Assembly (NCBI GenBank): GCA_963819845.1
Contig: CAWFXQ010000007.1
Coordinates: 127,565-191,564, forward strand
Origin: DATAGF01 sp963819845
GTDB lineage: Bacteria; Actinomycetota; Thermoleophilia; Miltoncostaeales; Miltoncostaeaceae
Direction of reading: 5' to 3'
Length of the DNA stretch: 64,000 bases
The notes beneath the pieces are model-generated. The model saw nothing but the letters and a program-made list of their open reading frames with translations, did no database searches and was not told where the DNA came from. This document shows positions 53,479 to 61,864 of this stretch, one piece after another. Every line of letters begins with the position of its first letter. Within the stretch, counting starts at the first letter, position 1. The translations under genes and the position numbers were made by a program.

Positions 53479-53921
53479 TCCCGCTCGCGCTCGTCGCCGG
53501 CTGCGGCGGCGACCCGCTCGAGTCGACCTCGGCCCCGCTCACCGAGGGCACGGAGGTCTCGCCCCAGCGCTACCTCGCCGACACCGACGCCGCCGGCGCG
53601 GCGGTCGCCGGGTTCACCCGCGAGCTGGCGACCGTCGGCACGGTCGCGACCCCCGCCGTGCTCGAGCGGGCCGCCCCGAAGCTGGAGGCGGCCCTGGCGC
53701 AGGCCGAGCCGTACGCCCTGCGCCTGTCGGCGCAGCGCCTCGACGACACCCGCCTGGAGGCCCAGCGGGCCGAGGCCGCCACCGCCCTGGAGGCGGTCGT
53801 CGCCGCCATGCGCACCGCGGCCGCCGAGGCCGCCGCCGGCCGACCCACCCGCTTCGTGGAGGCGGTCGACGACTACTCCAACGCCATCGCCGACCTGCGC
53901 GCGGCGGGGGAGATGGAGTAG
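53451..53921 (+). CDS. Second helical lipoprotein, no standard start codon
   Basis: The frame reads IRRLALLALIPLALVAGCGGD, a complete signal peptide with lipobox LVAGC, then about 130 mostly helical residues to the stop at 53921. No ATG, GTG or TTG occurs in frame near the signal peptide; ATC at 53451 or a base change or indel must be invoked. Translational coupling to the upstream gene, whose stop is 28 bp downstream of this point, is possible. The gene is judged real from its signal peptide. Confidence 0.6.
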   Translation: MRRLALLALIPLALVAGCGGDPLESTSAPLTEGTEVSPQRYLADTDAAGAAVAGFTRELATVGTVATPAVLERAAPKLEAALAQAEPYALRLSAQRLDDTRLEAQRAEAATALEAVVAAMRTAAAEAAAGRPTRFVEAVDDYSNAIADLRAAGEME

Positions 53922-53995
53922 GCCGCTTGGACGCACGAGGATCCCAGGGGACCGGGGAGGTCCGTCCGGAGATCCGGCGTCCTGCCTCGACACCC

Positions 53996-54691
53996 ATGGC
54001 CACCGTGCCGGCCCTCGCCGTGGGCGTGGCGGCCGCGATCGCGGCCGGCTGCTCCGGCGCTGACGACTCGGCCGCGGCGAGGGCCGAGGCGTCCCGCGAC
54101 CGGGCCGCGGTCGCAGGCTGCCCGACGCCCCGGACCCAGCCGACGAGGATCCCGTCAGGGCCGACCTACCGCCCGTCCCAGGTCCGGAAGGCGCCCTTCA
54201 CGACCGGGCCCTACTGGGGCCGGACGGCGGTCCTCCACGTCGATCGTTACGAGCCGCCCGCGTTCGACGCCAAGCTCTGGTGGTTCCTGCCGCGCCGAGG
54301 GATCGAGCGCCTCGAGATCGACGTCGCCCGGGTGTCCGACGGGGCGCCGGGGCGGATGTGGAACGTCCCACCGGCGCCGGGTCGTCCCCGGTGGACGCGC
54401 GTACTGCGCGTCGAGGTCGCCGAGATCGCGGCCGCCTACGGCCTCGGCAGTGGGAGGGAGAGGAGGCTCGGAGTGCATTTCATGGCGGGCGCGGTCCGCC
54501 TGCCGTCGGAGGGCTGCTACCGGCTCCGCGCCCGCTGGCCGGAGGGGGAGTGGACCATGAGCTTCGACGCGCGAGAGGGCGTCGCTCAGGCGGGGCCCGC
54601 CAGCTCGCGCAGGATGGCGACGGCCTCCGCCACCACCTCCGCCACGATCTCGGCCGCGGGCGGGGAGCCGGTCGCCAGGCCGGCCGCCTGA
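53996..54691 (+). CDS. Putative lipoprotein with surface beta domain
   Basis: About 231 residues from ATG 53996, with a short signal peptide and lipobox IAAGC (Cys19). The mature part has GPYWGRTAVLHVDRYEPPAFDAKLWWFLPRRGIERLEIDV and ends naturally around WPEGEWTMSFDARE. The remaining 35 residues are antisense of the convergent oxidoreductase gene, so a stop may have been lost by an indel. A longer in-frame start at 53927 (TTG) has no support. Two cysteines (AGCPTP, EGCYRL) may pair. Function unknown. Confidence 0.6.
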   Translation: MATVPALAVGVAAAIAAGCSGADDSAAARAEASRDRAAVAGCPTPRTQPTRIPSGPTYRPSQVRKAPFTTGPYWGRTAVLHVDRYEPPAFDAKLWWFLPRRGIERLEIDVARVSDGAPGRMWNVPPAPGRPRWTRVLRVEVAEIAAAYGLGSGRERRLGVHFMAGAVRLPSEGCYRLRARWPEGEWTMSFDAREGVAQAGPASSRRMATASATTSATISAAGGEPVARPAA

Positions 54692-55677
54692 CCGGCCCAG
54701 AGGGCGATCAGGTCGGGGCGGTCGGCCTCGGCGGCCGCGCTGCGCAGGTCCGCGGTCGAGGCGGCCTGGCGCGGGTATCCGAGGGCCGGCGGGCCCGCGG
54801 CCTCGAGGGCGGCGACGAGCCGGTTGGGGAGCCCGCGCGCCGGCCGGCCGGACACGGCGCGGGTGACCACCGTGTCCACGTCGTGGGCCGCGCGCACACG
54901 GCGCTTGTAGCCCTCGGGCGCCCCGCTCTCGGCGGCCACCAGGAAGCGGCTGCCCATCTGGACGCCCTCGGCGCCGAGGGCGAGCGCCGCCGCCAGGCCG
55001 CGGCCGTCCATCACCCCGCCCGCCGCGACCACGGGAACGCCGACCGCGCGGGCGACCTGGGGGACCAGCGCGAAGGTCCCCACCAGGGGCACCTCGCCGT
55101 CGTCGGGCAGGTCGAAGCTTGAGCGGTGCCCGCCGGCCTCGGCCCCCTGGGCGACGATGACGTCGGCGCCCGACTCCACCGAGCGCACCGCGTCCTCGAC
55201 CGACGAGGCCATGGCGATCAGCGGGGCGCCGGCGGCGCGCGCCAGGTCGTGCACGTCTCCGGGGTCGCCCAGGCCCACGCTGACCACGTCGGCGCCGGCC
55301 TCCAGGCCCGCGCTCACGAGCTCGCGGGCCGTGGCCGGCGCCGGCGCCGACGGGGCCGCCTCGGGCAGGCCCATCTCGCGCAGCAGGGGCCCGACCGCCG
55401 CGCGCGGGTCCGTGCCCCGCGGGTTGGGCGGGGTCGGGGGCGCCACGAGCACGTTCACGGCGATCGGCGCGGAGGTGAGCGCCCGCGCCCGCGCCACGTC
55501 GGCCGCCGCCGCCTCGGCGCTCATCGCGTTGAGGCCGAAGGCGCCGAGCCCTCCGGCCTCGGACACCGCCGCCACCAGCTCCGGCGTGGTGTAGCCGCCC
55601 GCCATGCCCGCCAGCAGCACCGGGTGGCGGATCCGCAGGAGCTCGCAGAGCCGGTTGGCGAACGGGGCTGGGGCCAT
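54586..55677 (-). CDS. Nitronate-monooxygenase-family flavoprotein
   Basis: A 363-residue FMN enzyme, of the NPD/2-nitropropane dioxygenase family. LLRIRHPVLLAGMAGGYTTPELVAAVSEAGGLGAFGL is the N-terminal FMN-barrel pattern; GADVIVAQGAEAGGHRS contains the conserved AQG-EAGGH; VPVVAAGGVMDGRGLAAALALGAEGVQMGSRFLV is the second phosphate-binding part. Such enzymes oxidise nitronates or reduce quinones or enoyl compounds. The real substrate is unknown. Its 3' end overlaps the end of the convergent lipoprotein gene. Confidence 0.9.
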   Translation of the reverse strand: MAPAPFANRLCELLRIRHPVLLAGMAGGYTTPELVAAVSEAGGLGAFGLNAMSAEAAAADVARARALTSAPIAVNVLVAPPTPPNPRGTDPRAAVGPLLREMGLPEAAPSAPAPATARELVSAGLEAGADVVSVGLGDPGDVHDLARAAGAPLIAMASSVEDAVRSVESGADVIVAQGAEAGGHRSSFDLPDDGEVPLVGTFALVPQVARAVGVPVVAAGGVMDGRGLAAALALGAEGVQMGSRFLVAAESGAPEGYKRRVRAAHDVDTVVTRAVSGRPARGLPNRLVAALEAAGPPALGYPRQAASTADLRSAAAEADRPDLIALWAGQAAGLATGSPPAAEIVAEVVAEAVAILRELAGPA

Positions 55678-55689
55678 CGCCCGCCGACC

Positions 55690-56100
55690 CTACAGCGGCG
55701 GCTCGGCCAGGACCTCGTCGATCGCCGCGACCAGGAGCGGGTCGCCGGGCTCGACCGAGGGCGCGAAGCGGGCCACCAGCCGCCCCTCCCCGTCGAGCAG
55801 GTACTTGGTGAAGTTCCACGACGGCTCCTCGCCGGCCGGCCCGGGGCGGGCCGCGATCGCGGTGTTGACCACGAGCACCGCGCCGCCGGGGAAGCTGCGC
55901 AGCGGGACCGCGCCGCCGTGGATGGACCGCGCCCGGCCGACGAGCAGCCCGGGCCCGCGCGCGCCGGGCTGGGCCGGGGCGGCCGCGACCGCCGCCGGCT
56001 CGGCGGGCGGGTCGACGTGCTCCGCCCGCTCGTCGCCCGCGCAGGCGGCCGCGGCGAGCGCGAGGGCGGCGACGGCGGCGCCGAGGGCGGGACGGGCCAT
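55690..56100 (-). CDS. Glutathione-peroxidase-like lipoprotein lacking its catalytic core
   Basis: A 136-residue lipoprotein (lipobox ALAAAAC near residue 20). It retains the GPx entry strand, VPLRSFPGGAVLVVNTA, and the late PSWNFTKYLLDGEGRLVARFAP, including the catalytic Trp-Asn of WNF-K. Between them only a dozen residues stand in place of the roughly 80-90 residues that should hold the peroxidatic Cys (or Sec), the Gln and the phosphate-binding loop. The protein cannot be a working peroxidase as read. It may be a clean in-frame deletion pseudogene or an assembly collapse. Confidence 0.75.
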   Translation of the reverse strand: MARPALGAAVAALALAAAACAGDERAEHVDPPAEPAAVAAAPAQPGARGPGLLVGRARSIHGGAVPLRSFPGGAVLVVNTAIAARPGPAGEEPSWNFTKYLLDGEGRLVARFAPSVEPGDPLLVAAIDEVLAEPPL

Positions 56101-56146
56101 CTGCCACAGGGTACGGGCCGGGCCGGCGCCCGCATCGGGACCCGGC

Positions 56147-57223
56147 CTACGCGGCGAGCCGCGCCGGCAGCCCCACGCGCGGCAGGAGCTCGGGAACGAC
56201 GAAGCCGGTGACGTCGGCCACCCGGCCGTCGCGGAGGGTCAGCACCTGGAGGGCGTAGGGCAGGTAGGACGCGCTCTCGTCGTCCCAGCCGTAGGCGCCG
56301 AGCGCCACCTGGCCGCTCGCCCGGCCGGGCACGAGCCGCACCCGGCGCCGCCCGGCGACGAACTCGTCTCCGGTCCACCGCCCGGCGAAGGCCACGTCGC
56401 GGAGGAAGACCGCGATGGCCGCGCGGCCCCGGTACCAGGTGGGCATCGGGGGCATTGCGACGACCGCGTCCTCGGCCAGCATCGCCACGATCGTCTCCAC
56501 GTCGCCGCGCTCCCACGCATCGACGTAGCCGTCCACGATCTCGCGCAGGCCGTCCTCGCCCAGCGCCCGCAGGGCGGCCTGCTGGCTCTCGTCCGGCAGC
56601 CGCTCCTGCGCGGCCACCCGGGCCCGCTGGAGGGCGCTGTTCGCCGCGGCGACCGTGGTCTCGAGCGCATCGGCCGTCTCGCGCGCCGAGAAGCCCAGCA
56701 CGTCGCGCAGGATCAGGGCGGCGCGCTGGCGCGCCGGCAGGTGCTGGAGGGCGGCGATGAAGGCCAGCTCGACGCTCTCGCGCCGCTCGTAGCGGGCCGC
56801 GGGGGCCGCCGGGCCGTCGTCCACCCCGATCACCTCGTCGGGGTAGGGCTCCACCCAGACCGACTCGGCCAGCGGTGCGGCCAGCGCGTCGCGGGGGTCG
56901 GCCGCCGGGCCCCGCTCGGGCGGGAGCATCCGGCGGGGGCGCCGCGCGATGGCGTCGAGGCAGGTGTTGGTGGCGATGCGGTACAGCCACGCCCGCGGGG
57001 AGCTGCGGCCCTGGAAGCCGCGCAGCCCGCGCCAGGCACGCAGGAGGGCGTCCTGCAGGGCGTCCTCGGCGTCGTGCACCGAGCCGAGCATCCGGTAGCA
57101 GTGGGCGTGGAGCTCGGCGCGCAGCGGCTCGACCAGCCGCCGGTAGGCGTCCTCGTCGCCGGCCGCCGCCGCCTCGACCAGCTCCCACTCGCGCGGCGTG
57201 GGTCCTGTGGCCGTGGGGGTCAC
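56147..57223 (-). CDS. ECF sigma factor with C-terminal SnoaL-like domain
   Basis: A 358-residue RNA polymerase sigma factor. Region 2: RAELHAHCYRMLGSVHDAEDALQDALLRAWRGL; region 4: LPARQRAALILRDVLGFSARETADALETTVAAANSALQRARV. A 120-residue SnoaL/NTF2-like domain follows (VDAWERGDVETIVAMLAEDAVVAMPPMPTWYRGRAAIAVFL), as in the SigG/ECF41-type groups where this extension modulates activity. GTG 57223 has TAGCCT eight bases upstream. No anti-sigma gene was seen. Confidence 0.9.
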   Translation of the reverse strand: MTPTATGPTPREWELVEAAAAGDEDAYRRLVEPLRAELHAHCYRMLGSVHDAEDALQDALLRAWRGLRGFQGRSSPRAWLYRIATNTCLDAIARRPRRMLPPERGPAADPRDALAAPLAESVWVEPYPDEVIGVDDGPAAPAARYERRESVELAFIAALQHLPARQRAALILRDVLGFSARETADALETTVAAANSALQRARVAAQERLPDESQQAALRALGEDGLREIVDGYVDAWERGDVETIVAMLAEDAVVAMPPMPTWYRGRAAIAVFLRDVAFAGRWTGDEFVAGRRRVRLVPGRASGQVALGAYGWDDESASYLPYALQVLTLRDGRVADVTGFVVPELLPRVGLPARLAA

Positions 57224-57234
57224 GGCCCCCAAGG

Positions 57235-57876
57235 CTAGCCCGGCGCGGCCGACGCGGCCGCCCTCACCGCCCGCGCGTGACGGCGCACGGCGGCCGGCGG
57301 CAGCGGCCCGGCCGGCAGCTCCACGACGAACGCGCTCGACCCCGGCTGGGTGCGGTTCTGCCACCGGGTGGCGATGCCGGGCAGGAAGCCCAGGCCGACA
57401 GGCTTGGCCGGCAGCCCGGAGGCCCGCGCGTAGGCCCGCGTGACCCGGGGGTCGGCGCCGCTCGAGCGGTCGACCAGGGCCAGGGCCTGGTGGTACCAGA
57501 TCGTCACGGCCGGCCGCAGGCGGCGGATCAGCCGGGCGGCGAGGCGCGACTCGGGCTCGGACAGCGGGCGCGCCCCGGAGTGGAAGAGGTCGAACGGGCG
57601 CCCCTGGGCGCGCCAGAGGTGGGGGAAGTTGCGGTTGAGGTTGACGCCGCGGGCGTTCTGGCGCGTGCCGGCGGCCGCGCCGTCGGGGTTGAGGTCGCGC
57701 ACCAGCCAGAGCTCCACGCCGGCGGGCGCCGGCCCGCGTCGCAGCGCGCGCACCACGGCCCGCCCCGCCGGCTCGTTGCCGTGCACGGCCCCGACCACCA
57801 GGACGCGCCGCTCCGCGCCGGGCTCGCCGACCCGCGCCAGCGCGATCGGGCGCCCCTCGGCGCTGCGCCCCAGCAC
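57235..57876 (-). CDS. M14-family zinc carboxypeptidase (MpaA-like), exported, 5' end uncertain
   Basis: 213 residues from GTG 57876, containing VVGAVHGNEPAG (zinc His and Glu), NLNRNFP, and the third ligand His in TIWYHQAL, with the catalytic Glu in AFVVELPAG. This matches murein peptide amidase MpaA-type enzymes, which cleave peptide side chains. In frame upstream, to about 57950, lies an Ala-rich signal-peptide-like segment (WALAAAAAAALSIAGAAAAAA), but no start codon, so the real gene probably begins there with a base error or rare start. It is tightly behind the Crp-like gene. Confidence 0.82.
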   Translation of the reverse strand: MLGRSAEGRPIALARVGEPGAERRVLVVGAVHGNEPAGRAVVRALRRGPAPAGVELWLVRDLNPDGAAAGTRQNARGVNLNRNFPHLWRAQGRPFDLFHSGARPLSEPESRLAARLIRRLRPAVTIWYHQALALVDRSSGADPRVTRAYARASGLPAKPVGLGFLPGIATRWQNRTQPGSSAFVVELPAGPLPPAAVRRHARAVRAAASAAPG

Positions 57877-57952
57877 CGCGTCCCGCGGCGCCGCGGCCGC
57901 GGCGCCCGCGATCGACAGCGCGGCCGCCGCGGCGGCCGCGAGCGCCCAGGTC

Positions 57953-58705
57953 CTAGAAGTCCGTGGCGGCGGCGAGGCTGAGGGCCTCCTCGCGCGCGCG
58001 CACGACCTCCCACGGGATCGTGATGGTGCGCCCCTCCATCTCCACCGTGCCGCTGGCGCGCAGCTTGCTGAAGGCGGTGGTGACGGCCTCGCGCGAGGCG
58101 CCGACCAGCGACGCCCACTGGGCGTGCGTGAGGTCCAGGCGCAGCTCGACGCCCTCCCGCGTGGCCACGCCGAAGCGGTCGGCCAGCTGGTGCAGGCGGG
58201 CGCGCAGGCGGTCCTCGACGCGCATCTCGCTGACCAGGGCGACGGTCTCGCGCAGCATCGCGACGCGGTCGGAGAGCATCTCGGCGAGGTTGCGGCCCAG
58301 GCGCGGGTAACGGGCGATCAGCCCCTCCACCGCGCGGCCGGAGAGCGGCGAGACCGCCGAGTCCTCGAGCGCGCTGACGCCCGCCGCCGGCGCGGTGCCC
58401 AGCGTGCTGTAGATCGCCCCGGAGTCGAGCAGCGAGATCATGATCTCGTGCCCGGGGGCGGTTGACTCGAACAGGGCCAGGCGCCCCTCGCGGACCACGT
58501 AGAGGTGGTCGGTGCGGCCGAGCGGCTCGGGCATCGCGGCCCCGCGGGGCCAGCGGACCAGCGAGAGGCGGCTGTCGAGGAGGGCGAGGTCGCGCTCGGG
58601 AAGACCCGAGAAGAGGTCCATCTGGCTCAGTCCCGGCCGGCCGTTCGACCTCATGCCCGAAGTGCGGAAGCCGTCGATCCGCAGGGCCGAGAGGGTCGTC
58701 GCCAT
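57953..58705 (-). CDS. Crp/Fnr-family transcriptional regulator
   Basis: A 250-residue regulator with an N-terminal cyclic-nucleotide-binding fold (about 20-140; LSLVRWPRGAAMPEPLGRTDHLYVVREGRLALFESTAPGHEIMISLLDSGAI) and a C-terminal helix-turn-helix (LTHAQWASLVGASREAVTTAFSKLRASGTVEMEGRTITI). No Cys cluster for a 4Fe-4S is present, so not an Fnr oxygen sensor. ATG 58705; the DtxR gene is divergent, 135 bp away. Confidence 0.9.
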   Translation of the reverse strand: MATTLSALRIDGFRTSGMRSNGRPGLSQMDLFSGLPERDLALLDSRLSLVRWPRGAAMPEPLGRTDHLYVVREGRLALFESTAPGHEIMISLLDSGAIYSTLGTAPAAGVSALEDSAVSPLSGRAVEGLIARYPRLGRNLAEMLSDRVAMLRETVALVSEMRVEDRLRARLHQLADRFGVATREGVELRLDLTHAQWASLVGASREAVTTAFSKLRASGTVEMEGRTITIPWEVVRAREEALSLAAATDF

Positions 58706-58840
58706 GCGGGACAATGTGGCATTTGTTTGTTATGGCCCCCTAAGAACGGGCAGAAGATCGATCGGTGATACCCGCTGCCCGCGGGCTTCTCACCGCGCGG
58801 ACGGGAGGTACGATCCGACGTCCCCCCGGAGGAGACGTCA

Positions 58841-59506
58841 GTGGATCGGCCGAGCCCCGCGGTCCAGGACTACCTGAAGGCCATCTACCAGCTGGGCGAG
58901 GCGCCCGACGCATCGGGGCCCATCACCACCTCGCAGGTGGCCGAGGCCCTCGCGGTCACGACGGCGTCGGCGAGCAACATGCTCACGAAGCTCGACGCCC
59001 TGGGGTACGTTGACCAGGTCAAGCGCCAGGGCGTCGCGCTCACCGACACCGGGCGCCAGGCCGCGCTGGAGGTGATCCGCCACCACCGCCTGCTCGAGAC
59101 CTACCTCGCCACGCGCCTGGGGATGTCGTGGGACGAGGTCCACCGCGAGGCCGAGGTGCTGGAGCACCACGTCTCGGAGGCCCTCGCCGCCCGCATCGCC
59201 GAGGAGCTCGGCCACCCGGAGCGCGACCCCCATGGGCACCCGATCCCGACACCGGGGGGCCAGATGGCCAGCCCTCCCACCCGGCGCCTCTCCGAGCTCG
59301 CCGACGGCGCCCGCGCGGTGGTGGGCCGGGTTGACGACCACGACGACGCCCTCCTGCGCTTCCTCGCCGAGCGCGGGCTGGTGCCCGACGCCCATGTGGA
59401 GGTGCTCGAGCACGCGCCCTACGGCGGCCCGATCTCGATGCGCGTCGACGACGGCCGCGTGGTTGACGTCCCGCCCGAGGCCGCCCGGGCCGTCCACGTC
59501 GAGTAG
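58841..59506 (+). CDS. DtxR/IdeR/MntR-family metal-dependent repressor
   Basis: A 221-residue regulator. The winged helix is SPAVQDYLKAIYQLGEA... with TTSQVAEALAVTTASASNMLTKLDALGYVDQVKRQGVALT; the dimer and metal domain has EVHREAEVLEHHVSEALAARIAEELGHPERDPHGHPIP (metal ligands); a C-terminal SH3-like FeoA domain (PDAHVEVLEHAPYGGPISM) suggests the IdeR-type. It would repress metal uptake when Fe or Mn is plentiful. GTG 58841 has GGAGGAG. The next gene begins at the base after its stop codon. Confidence 0.92.
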   Translation: MDRPSPAVQDYLKAIYQLGEAPDASGPITTSQVAEALAVTTASASNMLTKLDALGYVDQVKRQGVALTDTGRQAALEVIRHHRLLETYLATRLGMSWDEVHREAEVLEHHVSEALAARIAEELGHPERDPHGHPIPTPGGQMASPPTRRLSELADGARAVVGRVDDHDDALLRFLAERGLVPDAHVEVLEHAPYGGPISMRVDDGRVVDVPPEAARAVHVE

Positions 59507-59932
59507 ATGACCCCGCGGGACTGGGATGCCGAGATCGACCGTTGGACCGAGCGCTTCCGGACCGTCGACGATCCGCCCGAGCCCTTCGCGACGGCGCTGC
59601 GCACGGGCTGGACCGCCGAGGTCCGCCGCGGCCTGGCCCGCGAGGCGGAGACCTATCGGCTCGCCCACGAGGCGCTCCTGGAGCAGATGCGCTCGGCCGG
59701 CGTCGACCTGGTGCGGCTCGACTGCAAGGCCGGCTCGTGCGGCGTCTGCGCCAAGTACTGCGGGTCGGCCTACACCCTCTCGGGCGAGACCCCCGAGCTG
59801 CCCGATCCGCCGCCGCTGCCGATCTGCCCCGCCTGCCGCCACACGCTCAACCTGCTGACGCCCTTCTACATGCAGAGCCTGGGGCTCGACATCGAGGACC
59901 TGGCGGCCGACTCCCAGCCCTTCGTGGACTAA
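59507..59932 (+). CDS. Cysteine-rich protein of unknown function coupled to the DtxR gene
   Basis: A 141-residue protein starting immediately after the DtxR stop. The N-terminal half is helical; the second half has LDCKAGSCGVCAKYCGSAYTLSG and LPICPACRHTLNLLTP, six cysteines in a cluster of C-x5-C-x2-C-x3-C and CxxC, compatible with binding zinc or iron. Its position after a metal regulator invites a metal role, but this is inference. I do not recognise the family with certainty; minor phage-head-type annotations are sometimes attached to similar Cys patterns. Confidence 0.75.
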   Translation: MTPRDWDAEIDRWTERFRTVDDPPEPFATALRTGWTAEVRRGLAREAETYRLAHEALLEQMRSAGVDLVRLDCKAGSCGVCAKYCGSAYTLSGETPELPDPPPLPICPACRHTLNLLTPFYMQSLGLDIEDLAADSQPFVD

Positions 59933-60783
59933 TCCTCCACGAAGTCCACGAGCGGGGCGCGGTCGAGCAGCCCGGCCTCGTGCCCGCGGCGCAGCAGCTC
60001 GGCCACCGCGGCCCGCCCGTCCTCGCCGTAGTCGAGGGTGCGGTCGTTGACGTACATGCCCACGAAGCGGTCGGCCAGCCCGCGGTCGAGGCCGCGGCCG
60101 AAGCGCTCCGCGTGGGCGAGGGCGCCGGCGCGGTGCTCGAGACCGTAGGCGATGCTGTCGCGCAGCAGCCGCGACAGCCGGGGCAGGGTGTCGCCCTCGT
60201 CGAGGTCGCGGCGCACGGCGTTCGCCCCCAGGGGCAGGGGCAGGCCGCCGGTCAGCTCGTGCCACCACTCGCCCAGGTCGAGGATCGCGCGCAGCCCCTG
60301 GCGCCCGTAGGTGAGCTGGCCCTCGTGGATCACCAGTCCGGCGTCGGCCTCCCCGGCCTCGACGACGTCGAGGATGCGGTCGAACGGGGTGATGAGCGGG
60401 TCGTCGATGCGGCCCACCGCGAGCTGGAGCTCGAGGAACGCGCTGGTGAGGCGGCCCGGGACGGCCACGCGCAGGCGGGGGAGCTCGGCCGGGTTGACCT
60501 CGGCGCCCTCGCGGACCACCACGATCGGGCCGTAGCGCTCGCCCATCGACGCCCCGTGGGGCAGCAGGCGGTAGGTGTCCGACAGGTGGGCGTAGGCGTG
60601 CACGGAGACCGCGGTCACCTCGAGGCGCCCCTCGCGCGCCCAGTCGTTGAGCGTCTCGATGTCCCGCAGCACGTGCTCGAAGCGGAAGCCGTCGGCCGGG
60701 ATCAGCTCCTCGGCGAGGGCGTAGAACATGAACGCGTCGTCGGGGTCGGGGCTGTGCCCGAGCCGGATCAGGCGGCCGCTCAC
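59929..60783 (-). CDS. mqnD: 1,4-dihydroxy-6-naphthoate synthase
   Basis: A 284-residue enzyme of the futalosine route to menaquinone. LGHSPDPDDAFMFYAL is the N-terminal hallmark of MqnD; AVPGRLTSAFLELQL, AGLVIHEGQLTYGRQGL and LPLGANAVRRDL are further typical blocks of the periplasmic-binding-like fold. GTG 60783 overlaps the cupin stop by GTGA. The remaining menaquinone genes are not in the window. Confidence 0.92.
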   Translation of the reverse strand: MSGRLIRLGHSPDPDDAFMFYALAEELIPADGFRFEHVLRDIETLNDWAREGRLEVTAVSVHAYAHLSDTYRLLPHGASMGERYGPIVVVREGAEVNPAELPRLRVAVPGRLTSAFLELQLAVGRIDDPLITPFDRILDVVEAGEADAGLVIHEGQLTYGRQGLRAILDLGEWWHELTGGLPLPLGANAVRRDLDEGDTLPRLSRLLRDSIAYGLEHRAGALAHAERFGRGLDRGLADRFVGMYVNDRTLDYGEDGRAAVAELLRRGHEAGLLDRAPLVDFVED

Positions 60784-61139
60784 GAGAAGTAGGTGTCCTC
60801 GTGGCGGTAGGGCGGCGCGCACGCGCACAGCAGCCGCAGCGGGCCCCCGGCGCCGGCGCGGATCTGGTGCCACGCGCCCGGAGGGATGAGGATCGCGTCG
60901 CCCGCGGCCACAGGCGCGCTCTCGCCGTCGAGCTCCATCTCGCCGGAGCCCTCCACCAGGTAGTAGATCTCCTCGCTCTCGCGATGGTAGTGGCGCACGG
61001 TTGACTCGCCCGGGCCGATGGTCGCCTCGGCCAGGCTCTGGTGGGCGACGGGCGCGTTCGAGCGGTCGAGCAGCGAGCGGATGGTGCTGCCGTCGGCCGT
61101 CGTGAACGGCTCGGCGGCGTCGCGGGAGCGGATCTCCAC
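60780..61139 (-). CDS. Single-domain cupin
   Basis: A 119-residue beta-barrel. Cupin motif 1 is VRHYHRESEEIYYLVEGSGEMELDG (two His and Glu as metal ligands) and motif 2 GDAILIPPGAWHQI (third His). The enzymatic role is unknown; the position in front of mqnD may mean coexpression only. GTG 61139 has TAGCCT ending seven bases upstream (AGGCTA 61147-61152). Confidence 0.9.
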   Translation of the reverse strand: MEIRSRDAAEPFTTADGSTIRSLLDRSNAPVAHQSLAEATIGPGESTVRHYHRESEEIYYLVEGSGEMELDGESAPVAAGDAILIPPGAWHQIRAGAGGPLRLLCACAPPYRHEDTYFS

Positions 61140-61149
61140 GGGCTGCAGG

Positions 61150-61608
61150 CTACCCGCCGCCCGGCGGGCCGGCCTCCAGGGCGGCCCGCTCGCGCACGAC
61201 GCACATCCCCTCGCCCTCGGCGGCGAGCACGTCGCCGGGCAGGTGGATCGTGACCACCGCCCGGTAGCCCCGCTCGCTGCGCTGCACCAGGCGCCCGCGC
61301 AGGGTCAGCTCGGCGCCCACCGGGATGGGCGCGCGCAGCCAGTAGCGCACCTTCGCGGTCACGCCCCAGACGCCGTGCGGCGCGCCGGCGTAGACCAGCA
61401 TCTCGTTGACGAGCATCCCCACCAGCCCGCCGTGGACGCGGCCGGGGTAGCCGATCTGCGTCGCCCGGGGCGTGTAGCGGGCCACCGCATCGGTGCCGTC
61501 GCGCCGGATCTGGAGGTGCAGCCCCTCGGGGTTGTCCGGCCCGCAGACGAGGCAGTCGGGGAACTCCGGCGGGTTGAGCAGGGGCAGATCGTCCACGCGG
61601 GGGGCCAT
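61150..61608 (-). CDS. Hotdog-fold thioesterase (PaaI-like)
   Basis: A 152-residue protein with CLVCGPDNPEGLHLQI near the N-terminus and GYPGRVHGGLVGMLVNEML (about 52-70), the HGG motif carrying the catalytic Asp/Glu neighbourhood of 4-hydroxybenzoyl-CoA-thioesterase-like enzymes. The substrate is an unknown acyl-CoA. ATG 61608, divergent from secG with 15 bp between starts. Confidence 0.85.
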   Translation of the reverse strand: MAPRVDDLPLLNPPEFPDCLVCGPDNPEGLHLQIRRDGTDAVARYTPRATQIGYPGRVHGGLVGMLVNEMLVYAGAPHGVWGVTAKVRYWLRAPIPVGAELTLRGRLVQRSERGYRAVVTIHLPGDVLAAEGEGMCVVRERAALEAGPPGGG

Positions 61609-61623
61609 GCTACCGTCCGGCCC

Positions 61624-61854
61624 GTGATCTCCGTCCTGATCGTCGTGCACTCGCTGGTTTCCGTGCTGCTGATCTTCCTGGTGCTGCTGCACAGCGGCAA
61701 GGACGCGGGGCTCTCGGGCGCATTCGGCGTCGGGGGCAGCACCAGCGCCTACGGCGGCTCGACGGCCATCGTCGAGAAGAACCTCGACCGCATCACCGTC
61801 GCCGCCGCGATCGCCTTCTTCATCACGACGTTCGTCCTGGCGCGGAACCTCTAG
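61624..61854 (+). CDS. secG: Preprotein translocase subunit SecG
   Basis: A 76-residue protein with two membrane helices (about 2-24 and 55-74) and the linker SGKDAGLSGAFGVGGSTSAYGGS, typical of SecG, which supports SecYEG export. GTG 61624 follows TACCGT (61611-61616) at seven bases. The gene is isolated from other sec genes, as is usual. Confidence 0.92.
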   Translation: MISVLIVVHSLVSVLLIFLVLLHSGKDAGLSGAFGVGGSTSAYGGSTAIVEKNLDRITVAAAIAFFITTFVLARNL

Positions 61855-61864
61855 TCTCGGGACA

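Noticed and set aside
55690..56100. Selenoprotein reading of the peroxidase-like gene
   Set aside because: No in-frame TGA or SECIS-like hairpin was found; a whole segment is missing rather than a single codon.
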